A DNA stretch of 64,000 bases from Salipiger mucosus DSM 16094 (GTDB taxonomy: Bacteria; Pseudomonadota; Alphaproteobacteria; Rhodobacterales; Rhodobacteraceae): NCBI RefSeq assembly GCF_000442255.1, contig NZ_KE557273.1:798949-862948 (forward strand), written 5' to 3'. Under the pieces are notes generated by a model that saw only the letters and a list, made by a program, of their open reading frames with translations, searched no databases and was not told the origin of the DNA. Made by a program: the position numbers and the translations under genes. This document shows, one piece after another, positions 1 through 9,467 of this stretch (the stretch's first letter is position 1; every line of letters begins with the position of its first letter).

Positions 1-656
1 CCGGCGCCGACGAGCCCGAGGATGGTCGATGAGCGCACGGCCTTTTCCAGCGCGTAGAGGCCGGTCGAGATGAAGGCTGGCATGGCGCCGGGGATGGTGG
101 CGCAGGCCACCACGTCGATGCGCCGCGCGCCGGTCGCGGTGAGGCTCTCGGCCGGGCCCTTGTCGGTGGCCTCCATGTCGTCCGCGAAGAAACGACCGCA
201 GAAGCCGATGGTGTCGACCACGATGGCGAGCATGCCTGCGAAGGGGCCGAGCCCGACGGCGACGACGAAGACCAGCGCCCAGGCGATGTCGGGCACCGCG
301 CGGACGAAGCCGAGCGCGACGCGCACCGCCTGGTTGACCGCGGGGCCGGCGATGAGGCCGCGGGCGGCGAGCAACGCCACTGGCAGCGACAGGATCACGC
401 CGATCACGGCGCCCGCGACGGCGATCTGCAGGGTCTCGACCATCTTCCAGCCCAGCCGCGCGAGCACGTCGGGCGCGAGGTTCGGCGGAAAGGCGCGCGA
501 GGCGAAGTCGGCGAAGCGCGGCGGCGCGGTCGCCACCTTCTCCAGCGAGAAGCCGGCGCCGGCGAGGCACCACAGGACAAGCGACAGCCCCAGCGCGTAG
601 CCCAGGAAGGCCAGCGCCGAGGGACGTTCGTAACGGGCGGGGGAGAGGTCAGTCAT
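1..656 (-). CDS. phnE: Phosphonate ABC transporter permease PhnE (3' end outside window)
   Basis: Inner-membrane permease of a phosphonate/phosphite-type ABC importer. Translation from the ATG at 656 gives a hydrophobic protein with a first membrane segment near residues 15-35 and a stretch ending in STILGLVGAG, which matches the permease loop that contacts the ATPase in PhnE proteins. The gene runs off the left edge, so roughly 50-60 C-terminal residues are missing from view. The start overlaps the stop of the ATPase gene by 8 nt (649-656), so the two are translationally coupled. The gene order binding protein-ATPase-permease is typical of phn transport operons. The exact substrate (phosphonate or phosphite) cannot be read from the sequence. 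Confidence 0.88.
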   Translation of the reverse strand, partial: MTDLSPARYERPSALAFLGYALGLSLVLWCLAGAGFSLEKVATAPPRFADFASRAFPPNLAPDVLARLGWKMVETLQIAVAGAVIGVILSLPVALLAARGLIAGPAVNQAVRVALGFVRAVPDIAWALVFVVAVGLGPFAGMLAIVVDTIGFCGRFFADDMEATDKGPAESLTATGARRIDVVACATIPGAMPAFISTGLYALEKAVRSSTILGLVGA

Positions 657-1467
657 AAAGCCCTCGCAGGTCGCTGGTCGAAAGCGAGGCCGCCGTCGCG
701 TCGAGCTTCATGCGGCCGCCCGCCAGGCCCAGCACGCGGTCGCCGTAGCGCAGCGCGTGGTCGGTGTTGTGCGAGGTGAAGACGACAGTCACGCCCTCGT
801 CCCGCGCAAGGCGGAAGAAGAGCTGCATCACGTCCTCGCCCGCCGCCGGGTCGAGCGAGGCGCAGGGTTCGTCGGCAAAGAGGATCTCGGGCGCGCCGAC
901 GATGGCGCGGGCGATGGCCACGCGCTGCGACTGGCCGCCCGAGAGGCGGTCGGCGCGGCGCAGGGCGAACTCGGCGAGGCCCACCTTGTCGAGCGCCGCC
1001 ATCGCCGCCTCGCGCGAGGCGCGCGGCGCCAGCGCGTGGCTCCAGTGCGCCACGCCGGGGTGGCGGCCGAGCAGCCCGTGCAGGACGTTCGACAGCACCG
1101 AGAGGCGCGGCACGAGGTTGTGTTTCTGCGAAACCAGCCCGGTGCGGGCGCGCAATGCGCGCAGCCGGGCGGCGCGGGCGGCGGTCGCATCCTCGCCCAG
1201 CAGGGTGACGGTGCCCTCGCTCACGGGAATGAGGCCCATGAGGCAGCGCAGCAACGTCGACTTGCCCGCGCCGTTGGCGCCCACGAGCGCGACGGCCTCG
1301 CCACGCGCGAGGCGAAAGCCCACATCCGCGAAGATGGGCGTGTCGCCGAAGCGCTTGGCCACGCCGCGTGCCTCGATGTCGACGGGCGAGATCGTGACGC
1401 GAGGCGCGCCGGGCGGCTCCGGCCGCGCATGGCGCGCGGCCGGGTCTTTCAGCGCCAGATCAGTCAC
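649..1467 (-). CDS. phnC: Phosphonate ABC transporter ATP-binding protein PhnC
   Basis: ATPase subunit that powers phosphonate import. It has a Walker A motif (GANGAGKST), the ABC signature LSGGQ followed by QRVAIARA, a Walker B region ending in DEPCASLD and the switch histidine in FTSHN. I chose the GTG at 1467, which gives 272 aa, the usual PhnC length, and overlaps the phnD stop in the sequence GTGACTGA. A longer frame from 1533 would extend deep into phnD and adds low-complexity residues that look unlike the family. The gene sits between phnD and phnE in one operon. Confidence 0.9.
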   Translation of the reverse strand: MTDLALKDPAARHARPEPPGAPRVTISPVDIEARGVAKRFGDTPIFADVGFRLARGEAVALVGANGAGKSTLLRCLMGLIPVSEGTVTLLGEDATAARAARLRALRARTGLVSQKHNLVPRLSVLSNVLHGLLGRHPGVAHWSHALAPRASREAAMAALDKVGLAEFALRRADRLSGGQSQRVAIARAIVGAPEILFADEPCASLDPAAGEDVMQLFFRLARDEGVTVVFTSHNTDHALRYGDRVLGLAGGRMKLDATAASLSTSDLRGLYD

Positions 1468-2329
1468 CGATGAACCGGTCGAACTGGGGGTAGCCGGCGT
1501 TGGCATACATGGCGCGGACGTAGTCGTAGGCATCGTCCTCGATCGCGACGAGGTCCATGCCGACGTACTTGTCGTTCTCGGCGTGGGCCGTGATGCCGGC
1601 GATGATCTCCTGCTTGTTCTCGAGGATCGCGTCGCGCACCATCGTGGCGGCCTCTTCGGGCACGTGGGCGCCGACCATGATCATGTCGTTGGGCAGGTCG
1701 CCCGAGCGCGCGATCATCTTGAAGAAGCCGTAGGGCAGGTCGGTCTCGGCGTTGCGCACGTTCAGCCAGCTGCCGGCGTTGGAGCCGATGGCGTCGACGT
1801 CGCCCGCCTTGAGCGCCTCGTGGGCGATGTTGCGCGAGGTGTGGGTCTTTTCGATGTCGTTGACCGGGTCGATGCCGTGGTCGGCCAGCACCTGCATCGG
1901 GCAGAGCATGTTCGAGGTCGAGCCGATGTCGCCGAAGGCCACCTTCTTGCCCTTCAGGTCGGCGGGCACGTTGATGCCGCTGTCGGAGCGCACGATGATC
2001 GCGCAGTGATAGTCGGGGCGGCCGAGGCCGATCAGGGGCCTTGCTTCGGTCAGCTTGTTGATGACGACGTATTCGGCGGGGCCCGAGACGACGAAGTCGA
2101 CGGTCTCGCCGCGCAGGGCCTCGGCGGCGGCGGTGCGCGAGTTCACCGGGAAGAACTCGAAGGTCTCGCCGGTGGCGGACTCGAGCGCCTCCTTGAAGGG
2201 GCCCCACTCGGTCTGCAGGCGCTCCATGCCCTCGACGTCGGTCACGGCGAGGTTCCAGGTCTCGGCGGCGGCGCCCAGCGCCGACGCGGTGGCCAGTCCA
2301 AGGCCAAGGATCAGGGATTCGAATTTCAT
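1460..2329 (-). CDS. phnD: Phosphonate ABC transporter substrate-binding protein PhnD
   Basis: Periplasmic binding protein of the phn transporter, 289 aa. It begins with a Sec signal peptide (MKFESLILGLGLATASALG, cleavage near AAAE) followed by a PhnD-type fold with the family-like stretches VVSGPAEYVV and DIGSTSNMLCPM. The ATG at 2329 is preceded by GGAGG five bases upstream, which decides it over the in-frame ATG at 2341. It is the first gene of phnD-phnC-phnE, consistent with the binding protein being made in excess. A candidate Pho box lies 67 nt upstream, suggesting induction by phosphate starvation. The family also includes phosphite binders. Confidence 0.92.
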   Translation of the reverse strand: MKFESLILGLGLATASALGAAAETWNLAVTDVEGMERLQTEWGPFKEALESATGETFEFFPVNSRTAAAEALRGETVDFVVSGPAEYVVINKLTEARPLIGLGRPDYHCAIIVRSDSGINVPADLKGKKVAFGDIGSTSNMLCPMQVLADHGIDPVNDIEKTHTSRNIAHEALKAGDVDAIGSNAGSWLNVRNAETDLPYGFFKMIARSGDLPNDMIMVGAHVPEEAATMVRDAILENKQEIIAGITAHAENDKYVGMDLVAIEDDAYDYVRAMYANAGYPQFDRFIGD

Positions 2330-2395
2330 GACAGCCTCCATGGGAAATTCATTCGGATGAATCGCCGAGGGCTGTGGCAGTGGTGCAAAGCCTGC

Positions 2396-2413
2396 GTGAA
2401 CTGTTTGTGACAG
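2396..2413 (-). promoter_or_regulatory. Candidate Pho box upstream of phnD
   Basis: Read on the minus strand the site is CTGTCACAAACAGTTCAC. The first 7-bp half is a perfect PhoB half-site (CTGTCAC), the spacer is 4 bp and the second half matches the half-site consensus at four of seven positions. It lies 67 nt upstream of the phnD start, close to the distance seen for the candidate site at phoA in this window. PhoB binding is inferred. Confidence 0.45.
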
Positions 2414-2769
2414 ATGGCGGCGCCGGCGGACCGCGCGGGCTCAACCCTGATCAGCCCGAGACGCCGCCGCGCCTCGCGCACGACATTGTTCTCCATGCCG
2501 AAATACGATCTCCCCCTCGAATTTGGCACACTCCCGGGATCAGGCTGCGGGACAAATGACCGGCTTGGCCAGAGAGGCGGGGGCGGTGCGGCGAGGGTCC
2601 GGGTTGCGCCGGGATGACCGCCTGCCGGCCCCGCAGGTTGTATGCCGCTCATCCGGATTGTGTGGCGCCTACGCCTTTTTGCCGACCATACTTCGCCGAA
2701 TGGAATGGTATCAATTGGGGGCCCGCGTAAGCGGTATTTCAACCCGGTTTTCATCAAGAGGGTGGATTG
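2414..2769. other. Intergenic region between phnD and the Calx-beta gene
   Basis: I see no convincing gene here. Short open frames on the plus strand lack ribosome binding sites and protein-like composition. The last 100 bases are less GC-rich than the surroundings and should hold the promoter of the downstream surface-protein gene, whose ATG at 2770 follows a weak GAGGG ribosome binding site. Confidence 0.5.
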
Positions 2770-5700
2770 ATGCCTGACCTTTATTTCGATCTTTCGGAAC
2801 GCATCGTGGGAGGGGAATCCGGCTCCGGCCAGCCGATCACGCTGCGCCTGTCGGAGGCGGCGCCGCGTGACGTCACCGTGACCGTGCAGGTGCTGGCCGG
2901 TACGGCGTTCCCGCAGTCCGACATGGATTTCAACTTCTACTCGGCCGTCCAGCAGATCACGACTGTCACCATCCCGACGGGCGAGACCTCGCACACGTTC
3001 TATATCGAACACAATTCGAACGAAGCCGGCGAGCTTGACGAGAACTACGTTCTCGAGCTGACCGATCCGGTCAATGCGACCCTGACCGGCGGGGTCGACG
3101 TGCTGCGCGGCGACGGGCATCATTCTCGACGACGGACGCGGGCTTTTCGTGAGCGATCCGACGATCCTCGAGGGCGACGGCGCCGGACGCTTCGCCGAGT
3201 TCGAGGTGCAGCTGTCGCGCGCCGCGCTGGAGGATCTGACCTTCTCCTACGAGACGCGCGACGGCTCGGCCACCGCCGGCAGCGACTACACCGCGGAAAG
3301 CGGCACGCTGACCTTCGTGGCGGGTCAGACCGTGGCCTATGTGCGCGTGCCCATCCTGGGCGACACGGCCAGCGAGTCCTCCGAGACCTTCATGCTGGCG
3401 GTGACACCGGCGGATGCGACGACCCGAGGGGCCATCCTGAACGAGGCGCAGGACAACGTCGGAACCGCGCTTCTGCGCGACGACGACGGCGGCGATCTGC
3501 CGGTCGTCACGCTCGAGACCACGAACGGGCCAGAAAGCGGAGGCGGGCAGGTCCACGCGATCCGGCTCTCGGCGCCCGCGGCCCGCGACGTGACCGTCAC
3601 GGTCCAGGTGATCGGCGGCACGGCGCTGCCGCAGTCCGACATGGACTTCAATTTCTACAGCGCGGTGTCCCAGGTCATCACCGTCACCGTTCCCGCCGGC
3701 GAGACGACCCAGACCTTCTCGATCGAGCACAACACGAACGAGGCCGGCGAGGTCGACGAGAACTACGTCCTCGAGGTCACGGACCCGGTCAACGCCACGC
3801 TGGCCGGGGGCACCGACGTGCTGCGCGGCACGGCGGTGATCCTCGATACCGAGCGGGGGCTCTTCGTGAGCGATCCGACGATCCTCGAAGGGGACGGCGG
3901 CGGACGTTTCGCCGAGTTCGAGGTGCGGATCTCGCGCACGAGCGTCGAGACGCTGACCTTCAGCTACGACACGATCGACGGCTCGGCCCGCGCGGGCGAG
4001 GACTATGTGGCGCGCAGCGGGACGCTGACCTTCGTGCCGGGGCAGACCGTGGCCCATGTCCGCGTGCCGATCAACGGCGACACCCGGCCCGAGAGTTCCG
4101 AGACCTTCATGCTCTCGGTCGTGCCGGCCGATACCGCCACCGAGGCGGCCATCTACAACGGGACCGAGGACAGCGTCGGCACGGCGCTGCTGCGCGACGA
4201 CGACGGAGCCGGCACGCCGGTGCTGACGCTCGAGACCACGGACGGGCCGGAAAGCGGCGCGGGGCAGCTGCACACGCTGCGCCTCTCGGAGGCCTCGAGC
4301 CGCGATGTCACCGCCACGGTGCAGGTCGTCGCGGGCACCGCGGACCCGGCGTCGGACGTGGACTTCAACTTCTACTCGGCGGTGCAGCGGACGATCACCG
4401 TGACCATCCCCGCCGGGGAGACCACGCAGACCTTCGCCATCGAGCACAACTCCGAGGGCGGTGCCGAGATCGACGAGCATTACATCCTCGAGGTGACCGA
4501 TCCCGAGAACGCCGTGCTTGCCGGCGGCGTGGATGCGCTGCGCGGCACGGCGGTGATCCTCGGGGACGGGCGGGCGCTTTTCGTCAGCGACCCGACCGTG
4601 CGCGAGGGAGACAGCATCGCGCCCTACGCGGAGTTCGAGATCCGCGTCTCGCGCCCGGCCGAGGTGCCGCTGGTCTTCAACGCGCGCACCTTCGACGTGA
4701 GCGCCGAGGCGGGGTCGGACTACACGGCCTACACCGGCACGATCTCCTTCGCCCCGGGCCAGACGGTGGCTTACGTGCGGGTGCCGCTGCTCGATGACGG
4801 CGATCTCGAGGCGGTCGAGACCTTCAGTCTCTCGGTGACGCCGAACCCGGCCACTGCCGCCCTGCTGCCGGGGGCCTATGTCGACAACGTCGGGTCGGCG
4901 ACGATCCTCGACAACGACGCGGCGCCCACGACGATCGAGGGCGGCGCCGGCGACGATCCGCTCGACGGCACCTCCGGGCGCGACGTGATCCTGGGGCTCG
5001 GGGGCAACGACACGCTGGACGGGATGGCGGGCAACGACACGCTGGATGGCGGGCCGGGGTTCGACGTCCTGTTCGGCGGTACGGGCAACGACGTGCTGAT
5101 CGGCGGGACAGGGGCCAACGTCCTCGACGGCGGGCTGGGCACCGACACCGCGAACTACGCGTCGGCTTCCGGACGGGTCCTGGTCGACCTGCAGCTCGAC
5201 CTGACCGGGGCAGGCTTCCTGAAGTTCTTCGATGCGGGCTTCGTCCAGGGCGACACCTACGTCAGCATCGAGAACGTGGTGGGTGGTGACTATGCCGACA
5301 ACCTGCGCGGGGATGCGGAGGACAACCGGCTGGCGGGCGGCGCGGTGTCGGACCGGCTCTATGGCCGGGCCGGCGACGACCGGCTGTTCGGCGGCACCGG
5401 GGCGGATGCGCTCTACGGCAACCTCGGGCGTGACGTGATGACCGGGGGAGGCGATGCGGGCCGACGCGACCGCTACATCTACTTCCAGCCCGAGGAGTCG
5501 CGACCGGGCGACGGAAACCGCGACGTCATCACCGATTTCGTTGCCGGCGAGGATCGGATCGAGCTGTCGCGCTTCGACGCCGATACCACGCAGGGATTCA
5601 AGCAGGCCTTCGTGTTCATTGGAGACGCGGCGTTCAGCGCGGCCGGTCAGCTGGGCTATCGCCACGAGGGGGGCAACACCATCGTGCAGGCCGACTTCGA

Positions 5701-5776
5701 TGGCGACGCGGTGGCGGACTTCGAGATCGAACTGCGGGGGATCATGGACCTGACGGCCGACGATTTCCTCATCTGA
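2770..5776 (+). CDS. Calx-beta/RTX repeat secreted protein (frameshifted near 3111)
   Basis: Large extracellular calcium-binding protein. The translation holds alternating Calx-beta-like modules (repeated units with SDPTILEGDG, SGTLTFVxGQTVAxVRVP and ESSETFMLxV), then from about 4940 a block of RTX nonapeptides (GGxGxDxLxG type) and a C-terminal region ending DLTADDFLI typical of type I secretion substrates. There is no N-terminal signal peptide, as expected for T1SS export. Compared with its own internal repeats (CTGCGCGGCACGGCG), the copy at 3104-3125 has one extra base, so the first 114 codons lie in another frame from the rest. This is either a sequencing error or a real inactivation; a frame open from 3149 gives the remaining 875 aa. 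No T1SS genes are in the window. Confidence 0.8.
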
Positions 5777-5788
5777 GGCCCGCGGTCG

Positions 5789-5809
5789 CGGGGCGGCGGT
5801 GCCGCCCCG
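5789..5809. terminator. Bidirectional terminator hairpin between convergent genes
   Basis: A perfect 9-bp GC-rich stem (CGGGGCGGC / GCCGCCCCG) with loop GGT lies between the stop of the RTX gene and the stop of the convergent iclR-type gene. There is no T-run, so termination strength is uncertain. Confidence 0.55.
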
Positions 5810-5819
5810 TGCCCTGGCG

Positions 5820-6596
5820 CTAGGCCTGTTCCGGGGGCACCCAGCCGAGCTGTTTCGAGATCGCCTCGGCATGGCTGACGACATAGGGCGCCAGTTCGTG
5901 CTGGCGTTCCTCGGACATGCGCTTGGCCGGGCCGCTGGAGGAGACCGAAGCGATGACCCGGCCGGCGGAATTCCTGATCGGCGCGGCCACGCAGCGGACG
6001 TTCAGCTTGTGCTCTTCGCGGTCGAGCGCGTAGCCGCATGCGCGGATCTCCTCGAGTTCGCGGCGCAGGGCCTCGGGCTCGACGAGGGTGTGCGCGGTGA
6101 ACCTGTCCTGCCCTGCGGCGATCACGCGGTCGATGATGGGTTGCGGCTGGAAGGCGAGCGTCGCCTTGCCGACGCCGGTGCAGTAGCAGGGCGAGATTTC
6201 CATCACGATGGTGTCGTTCTGATCGCCGGTCGGCCCGCCGGTGGCGCGTTCGACGAAGACCATGCGCTCGCCGTCGAAGACGCAGAGATGCACGCTTTCC
6301 GAGGTGAGGCTGTTCAGCGTCTCGCAGAAGGGACGCGCCTTGCGCTGCAGGTCGAGGTTGTTCAGCACGGTCGCGCCCAGCTGGAACAGCCGCATGCCCA
6401 GCCGGTACTGGTCGCGCGAGCGTTCCTGCTCGAGAAAGCCGACTTCCTTGAGTGCCAGGATCGAGCGGTGGGCGGTCGAGCGGGGCAGCCCCGTGCGCTC
6501 GGCGATCTCGGAGACGCTGAGCGATCGCTCGGTTGTCGAGAAACAGTCGAGCACGCCGACCATCTTGCCCAGAGACTTCACGTTCTTGGTTTCCAC
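5820..6596 (-). CDS. IclR family transcriptional regulator
   Basis: DNA-binding regulator of 258 aa. The N-terminal winged helix-turn-helix covers residues 8-70 (LSVSEIAERTGLPRSTAHR is the recognition region) and the C-terminal IclR effector domain covers about 85-250, with family-like stretches CYCTGVGKA and APIRNSAGRVIASVS. It is divergent from the dapA-like/dhaKL/TRAP operon starting at 6879, so it most likely controls that operon and itself. The 282-bp divergent region carries six related 15-bp palindromes, one only 15 bp from this start codon. The effector is probably an intermediate of the pathway, but nothing in the sequence identifies it. Confidence 0.92.
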   Translation of the reverse strand: METKNVKSLGKMVGVLDCFSTTERSLSVSEIAERTGLPRSTAHRSILALKEVGFLEQERSRDQYRLGMRLFQLGATVLNNLDLQRKARPFCETLNSLTSESVHLCVFDGERMVFVERATGGPTGDQNDTIVMEISPCYCTGVGKATLAFQPQPIIDRVIAAGQDRFTAHTLVEPEALRRELEEIRACGYALDREEHKLNVRCVAAPIRNSAGRVIASVSSSGPAKRMSEERQHELAPYVVSHAEAISKQLGWVPPEQA

Positions 6597-6611
6597 GGCG
6601 CGCCCTCCTTG

Positions 6612-6863
6612 TTCCGCATTGCGGGATGTTAGTCGAGGAAGCAGGGTAGCTCAATAGCCGCGTGGTTCCGGAATGTGGGATAGATATTATCCACTTCGTG
6701 GAATTCAGTGTTTCTGCGTTGCAGAATACTGGAAATAATTTCGTTAATTATCAGTGTTGCGCATGCAGAAAGTGATGGACCATTCCACATTGCGGGACTG
6801 GTTTGAAAATTTCTTTTGACGAATTCTCACGCTGCGATCTAGCGTCTGTTCCGAGATACGGGA
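6612..6863. promoter_or_regulatory. Array of six related 15-bp palindromes, probable IclR-type operators
   Basis: Sites at 6612-6626 (TTCCGCATTGCGGGA), 6666-6680 (TTCCGGAATGTGGGA), 6689-6703 (ATCCACTTCGTGGAA), 6712-6726 (TTCTGCGTTGCAGAA), 6783-6797 (TTCCACATTGCGGGA) and 6849-6863 (TTCCGAGATACGGGA). Four share the frame TTCC-N7-GGGA and all are imperfect or perfect dyads, the hallmark of an operator family. The flanking DNA is AT-rich relative to the window, as expected of a divergent promoter. The last site ends 15 nt before the ATG of the dapA-like gene, next to its ribosome binding site, so it would suit repression. Confidence 0.7.
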
Positions 6864-6878
6864 ATGGAGGACCTACCC

Positions 6879-7787
6879 ATGAGCAAGAAGATCTACGGCA
6901 TCATCCCGCCGATCGTGACGCCCTTCGACAGCGCGGGCGATATCGACGAGGCGGCACTGCGCGAGAACGTGCAGTTCGTCATCTCCCGCGGGGTGCATGG
7001 CATCTGCTTCGGCGGCAGCACCGGCGAGGGGCACACGCTGACCTCCGACGAGCTCGAGCGCGTGGCCGAGATCTGCGCCGAGGAAGCGCAGGGCCGCGTG
7101 CCGGTGATCGCGGGCATCATCACCAACTCGACCCGCGACGCCGCGCACAAGGCGAAGCTGATGACGAAATACGCCATCGACGCGCTGCAGATCACCCCGG
7201 TGCACTACGTATTCCGCCCCGACGAAACGGCGACCTACAACCACTTCAAGGTCCTGAGCGAGACCACGGATCTGCCGATCCTGATCTACAACGTGGTGCC
7301 CTGGAACTACCTGTCGCCCCAGCTTCTCGTGAAGATCATGAACGAGATCCCGAACGTGAAGGGCGTCAAGCAGAGCGCGGGCGATCTCAAGCTCTTCGCC
7401 GACCTGATGATCACGGCGCCCGACGACGCGCTGATCTTCTCGGCCGTGGACGCGCTGCTCTATCCGTCCTTCGCCATGGGCTCGCACGGGACCATCGCGG
7501 CGAACCCGGCCGCCGTGCCGGGCGTCTGCGTCGCGCTCTGGGACGCCGTGCAGGCCGGCAACCACACGCTGGCCAAGGAGATCCACGAGGCGCTGCTGCG
7601 CTTCTGGAACACCATCTCGGACGACAACCTGCCCGCGAACGTCAAGTTCGCCCTGTCCGAGCAGGGCGTCTCGACCGGTCTGCCGCGTGCGCCGATGCCG
7701 GCCACCAACGCGGCCCAGGCCGAGCGCATCCGCGCGGCACTGCCCGAGGTGCTGAAGTACGAGAAGAAGGTGGCAGAGCTCGCCTGA
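6879..7787 (+). CDS. Dihydrodipicolinate synthase family lyase/aldolase
   Basis: Class I (Schiff-base) aldolase or dehydratase of the DapA/NAL superfamily, 302 aa, cytoplasmic TIM barrel. The substrate-binding motif GGSTGEG, the catalytic tyrosine in LIYNVVPWN and the Schiff-base lysine in GVKQS are present. The ATG at 6879 follows GGAGG (6866-6870). It heads an operon with dihydroxyacetone kinase-like subunits, an FAD-linked hydroxyacid oxidase and a TRAP transporter, so a catabolic role in sugar-acid breakdown (2-keto acid to pyruvate plus an aldehyde or ketone) is more likely than lysine biosynthesis. The precise substrate is unknown. Confidence 0.88.
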   Translation: MSKKIYGIIPPIVTPFDSAGDIDEAALRENVQFVISRGVHGICFGGSTGEGHTLTSDELERVAEICAEEAQGRVPVIAGIITNSTRDAAHKAKLMTKYAIDALQITPVHYVFRPDETATYNHFKVLSETTDLPILIYNVVPWNYLSPQLLVKIMNEIPNVKGVKQSAGDLKLFADLMITAPDDALIFSAVDALLYPSFAMGSHGTIAANPAAVPGVCVALWDAVQAGNHTLAKEIHEALLRFWNTISDDNLPANVKFALSEQGVSTGLPRAPMPATNAAQAERIRAALPEVLKYEKKVAELA

Positions 7788-7796
7788 TCCGACGGA

Positions 7797-7825
7797 GCGG
7801 GCGCCCCGGAGGAGGGGGCGCCCGC
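7797..7825 (+). terminator. Intercistronic hairpin after the dapA-like gene
   Basis: An 11-bp perfect stem (GCGGGCGCCCC / GGGGCGCCCGC) with a 7-nt loop lies in the 72-nt gap before dhaK. It has no T-run and is followed by co-directional genes, so it looks like an attenuator or mRNA-stabilising end rather than a full terminator. Confidence 0.5.
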
Positions 7826-7859
7826 GACCGATGACGACCACCGCGTAAGGGAGGACGCG

Positions 7860-8843
7860 ATGCCCAAGCTGATGAATGACGCCGACGCCTACGTGGACGA
7901 GGTGCTGGACGGTCTGATCCTGACCGATGCCCGTCTCGCCCGCGAGGGGCGCGCGGTGACCCTAGCCGAGGGCGCGCGCAAGGGCGTCGCCATCGTCTCC
8001 GGGGGCGGCTCGGGGCATTTCCCGCTATTCGTCGGCTACACCGCGCCGGGCTTTATCGACGCCTGCGCCGTGGGCGACGTCTTTGCCGGCCCCTCGGTCG
8101 CCGCCTGCGAGAGCGCGATCCGCGCCGCCGACCGGGGGCAGGGCGCGCTGCTGCTCTACGGCAACTACGGCGGCGACAAGATGAATTTCGACATGGCCTC
8201 GGAGATGGTCGAGCTCGACGACATCCGCTGCGAGACGGTCCTCGGGACCGACGACATCGCCAGCGGCGGCGCCGAAGAGGCGGACAAGCGCCGCGGAGTT
8301 GCGGGGCTCGTGCTGCTCTACAAGATTGCCGGTGCTGCGGCCGACCGGGGTGACGACCTGGACACGGTGGCCCGCATCACGCGCGAGGCGGGCGCGAACC
8401 TGCGGACCGTGGGCATCGCCACCTCGTCCTGCACGCTGCCAGGTGCGCCGGGGCCATCCTTCACGCTCGAGGCCGGCAAGGTCGAGCTGGGCATGGGCAT
8501 CCACGGCGAGCCCGGCCTCTGGCGAGACGACCTGCGAGGCGCCGATGCGCTGGCCGACGAGATGGTCGAGCGGCTGCTCGCGGATCCGGTGGCGCAGCGG
8601 TCCGGTCGGGTCTGCCTGATGCTGAATTCGCTGGGCGCAACGCCGCTCGAGGAACTGCTGATCCTCTACCGCCGCGCCGCCGCGCGGCTGGAGGAGGCCG
8701 GCATCACGGTGGCGCTGCCGATGATCGGGCATTTCGCGACCTCGATGGAGATGGGCGGCATGTCGATGTCGCTGATGCACCTCGACGAGGAGCGCGAGGC
8801 ACTGCTGCGCGCGCCCTCCGACTGCCGTTACTGGAGGGTCTGA
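7860..8843 (+). CDS. dhaK: Dihydroxyacetone kinase subunit DhaK-like
   Basis: Substrate-binding subunit of a two-component dihydroxyacetone-type kinase, 327 aa. It has the DhaK signatures VSGGGSGHFPLFVGY and LLYGNYGGDKMNFDMA, and the histidine in MGIHGEPG that forms the hemiaminal with the keto substrate. It is followed after 3 nt by DhaL. No DhaM or PTS phosphocarrier is encoded nearby, so this pair probably uses ATP, or belongs to the group of split DhaKL kinases acting on dihydroxyacetone or related ketoses such as erythrulose. The operon context suggests it phosphorylates a ketose released by the DapA-type lyase. Confidence 0.9.
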   Translation: MPKLMNDADAYVDEVLDGLILTDARLAREGRAVTLAEGARKGVAIVSGGGSGHFPLFVGYTAPGFIDACAVGDVFAGPSVAACESAIRAADRGQGALLLYGNYGGDKMNFDMASEMVELDDIRCETVLGTDDIASGGAEEADKRRGVAGLVLLYKIAGAAADRGDDLDTVARITREAGANLRTVGIATSSCTLPGAPGPSFTLEAGKVELGMGIHGEPGLWRDDLRGADALADEMVERLLADPVAQRSGRVCLMLNSLGATPLEELLILYRRAAARLEEAGITVALPMIGHFATSMEMGGMSMSLMHLDEEREALLRAPSDCRYWRV

Positions 8844-8846
8844 GCC

Positions 8847-9467
8847 ATGGGCATCACCGTTTCCACCGTGAACGCGGCCATTGTCGCCGCCGCGCAGGCC
8901 GCGCGGCGGGCCGAGGTCGAGCTCAACGCCGCCGATGCGCGCATGGGTGACGGCGACACCGGCGTCACCGTGCGCCGCGTGTTCGAGGCGCTCGAGGCCG
9001 CGCGCCCGGGCGGCGAGGACCTGGGGCAGGCCTTCGCGGAGCTGGCCAAGGTCTGCTCGGGCGCGACCGGATCGAGCCTCGGGACGCTGGTGACCGTGGC
9101 GATGATGACGCTTGCCAAGCCGCTGAAGGGGCAGGTGGACCTGCCCTGGGCCGAGCTGCCGGCGCTGCTGGCCGATGTCCGTGACCGGATGCTGGCGCGC
9201 GGGGGCGCGCGCCTTGGCGACAAGACCATGGTCGACATGCTCGACGCCGTGATCCGCGCGACCGACGGGCTGGATGCGCCCGAGGCAATGGCGATCGCCG
9301 CGCTGCGGGCCGCCGACGAGACGCTGGAGGACTTCCGAGATCGTCCGAACCGCATCGGCCGCGCCCGGATGTTCGCCGACCGCACGGTCGGGATGGACGA
9401 TCCCGGGATGCTGGCCTTTCACCGCCTGCTGCGCGCCGTGACCGGCGCGGAGGTGCCGCATGCCTGA
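8847..9467 (+). CDS. dhaL: Dihydroxyacetone kinase subunit DhaL-like
   Basis: Nucleotide-binding subunit of the split kinase, 206 aa. The Mg-ADP binding motif GDGDTGVT, the loop GSSLGTL and the helix motif GDKTMVDMLDA are all present, as in DhaL. The start lies 3 nt after dhaK and its end overlaps the start of the FAD oxidase gene by 8 nt, showing tight translational coupling. Works with DhaK to phosphorylate a short ketose. Confidence 0.9.
   Translation: MGITVSTVNAAIVAAAQAARRAEVELNAADARMGDGDTGVTVRRVFEALEAARPGGEDLGQAFAELAKVCSGATGSSLGTLVTVAMMTLAKPLKGQVDLPWAELPALLADVRDRMLARGGARLGDKTMVDMLDAVIRATDGLDAPEAMAIAALRAADETLEDFRDRPNRIGRARMFADRTVGMDDPGMLAFHRLLRAVTGAEVPHA

Noticed and set aside
2326..3123. 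265-aa minus-strand frame upstream of phnD
   Set aside because: Overlaps the Calx-beta gene and the promoter region; composition not protein-like.
3071..5884. 937-aa open frame on the minus strand
   Set aside because: Antisense to the Calx-beta/RTX gene, with Arg-, Gly- and His-rich composition produced by GC-rich codons read backwards.
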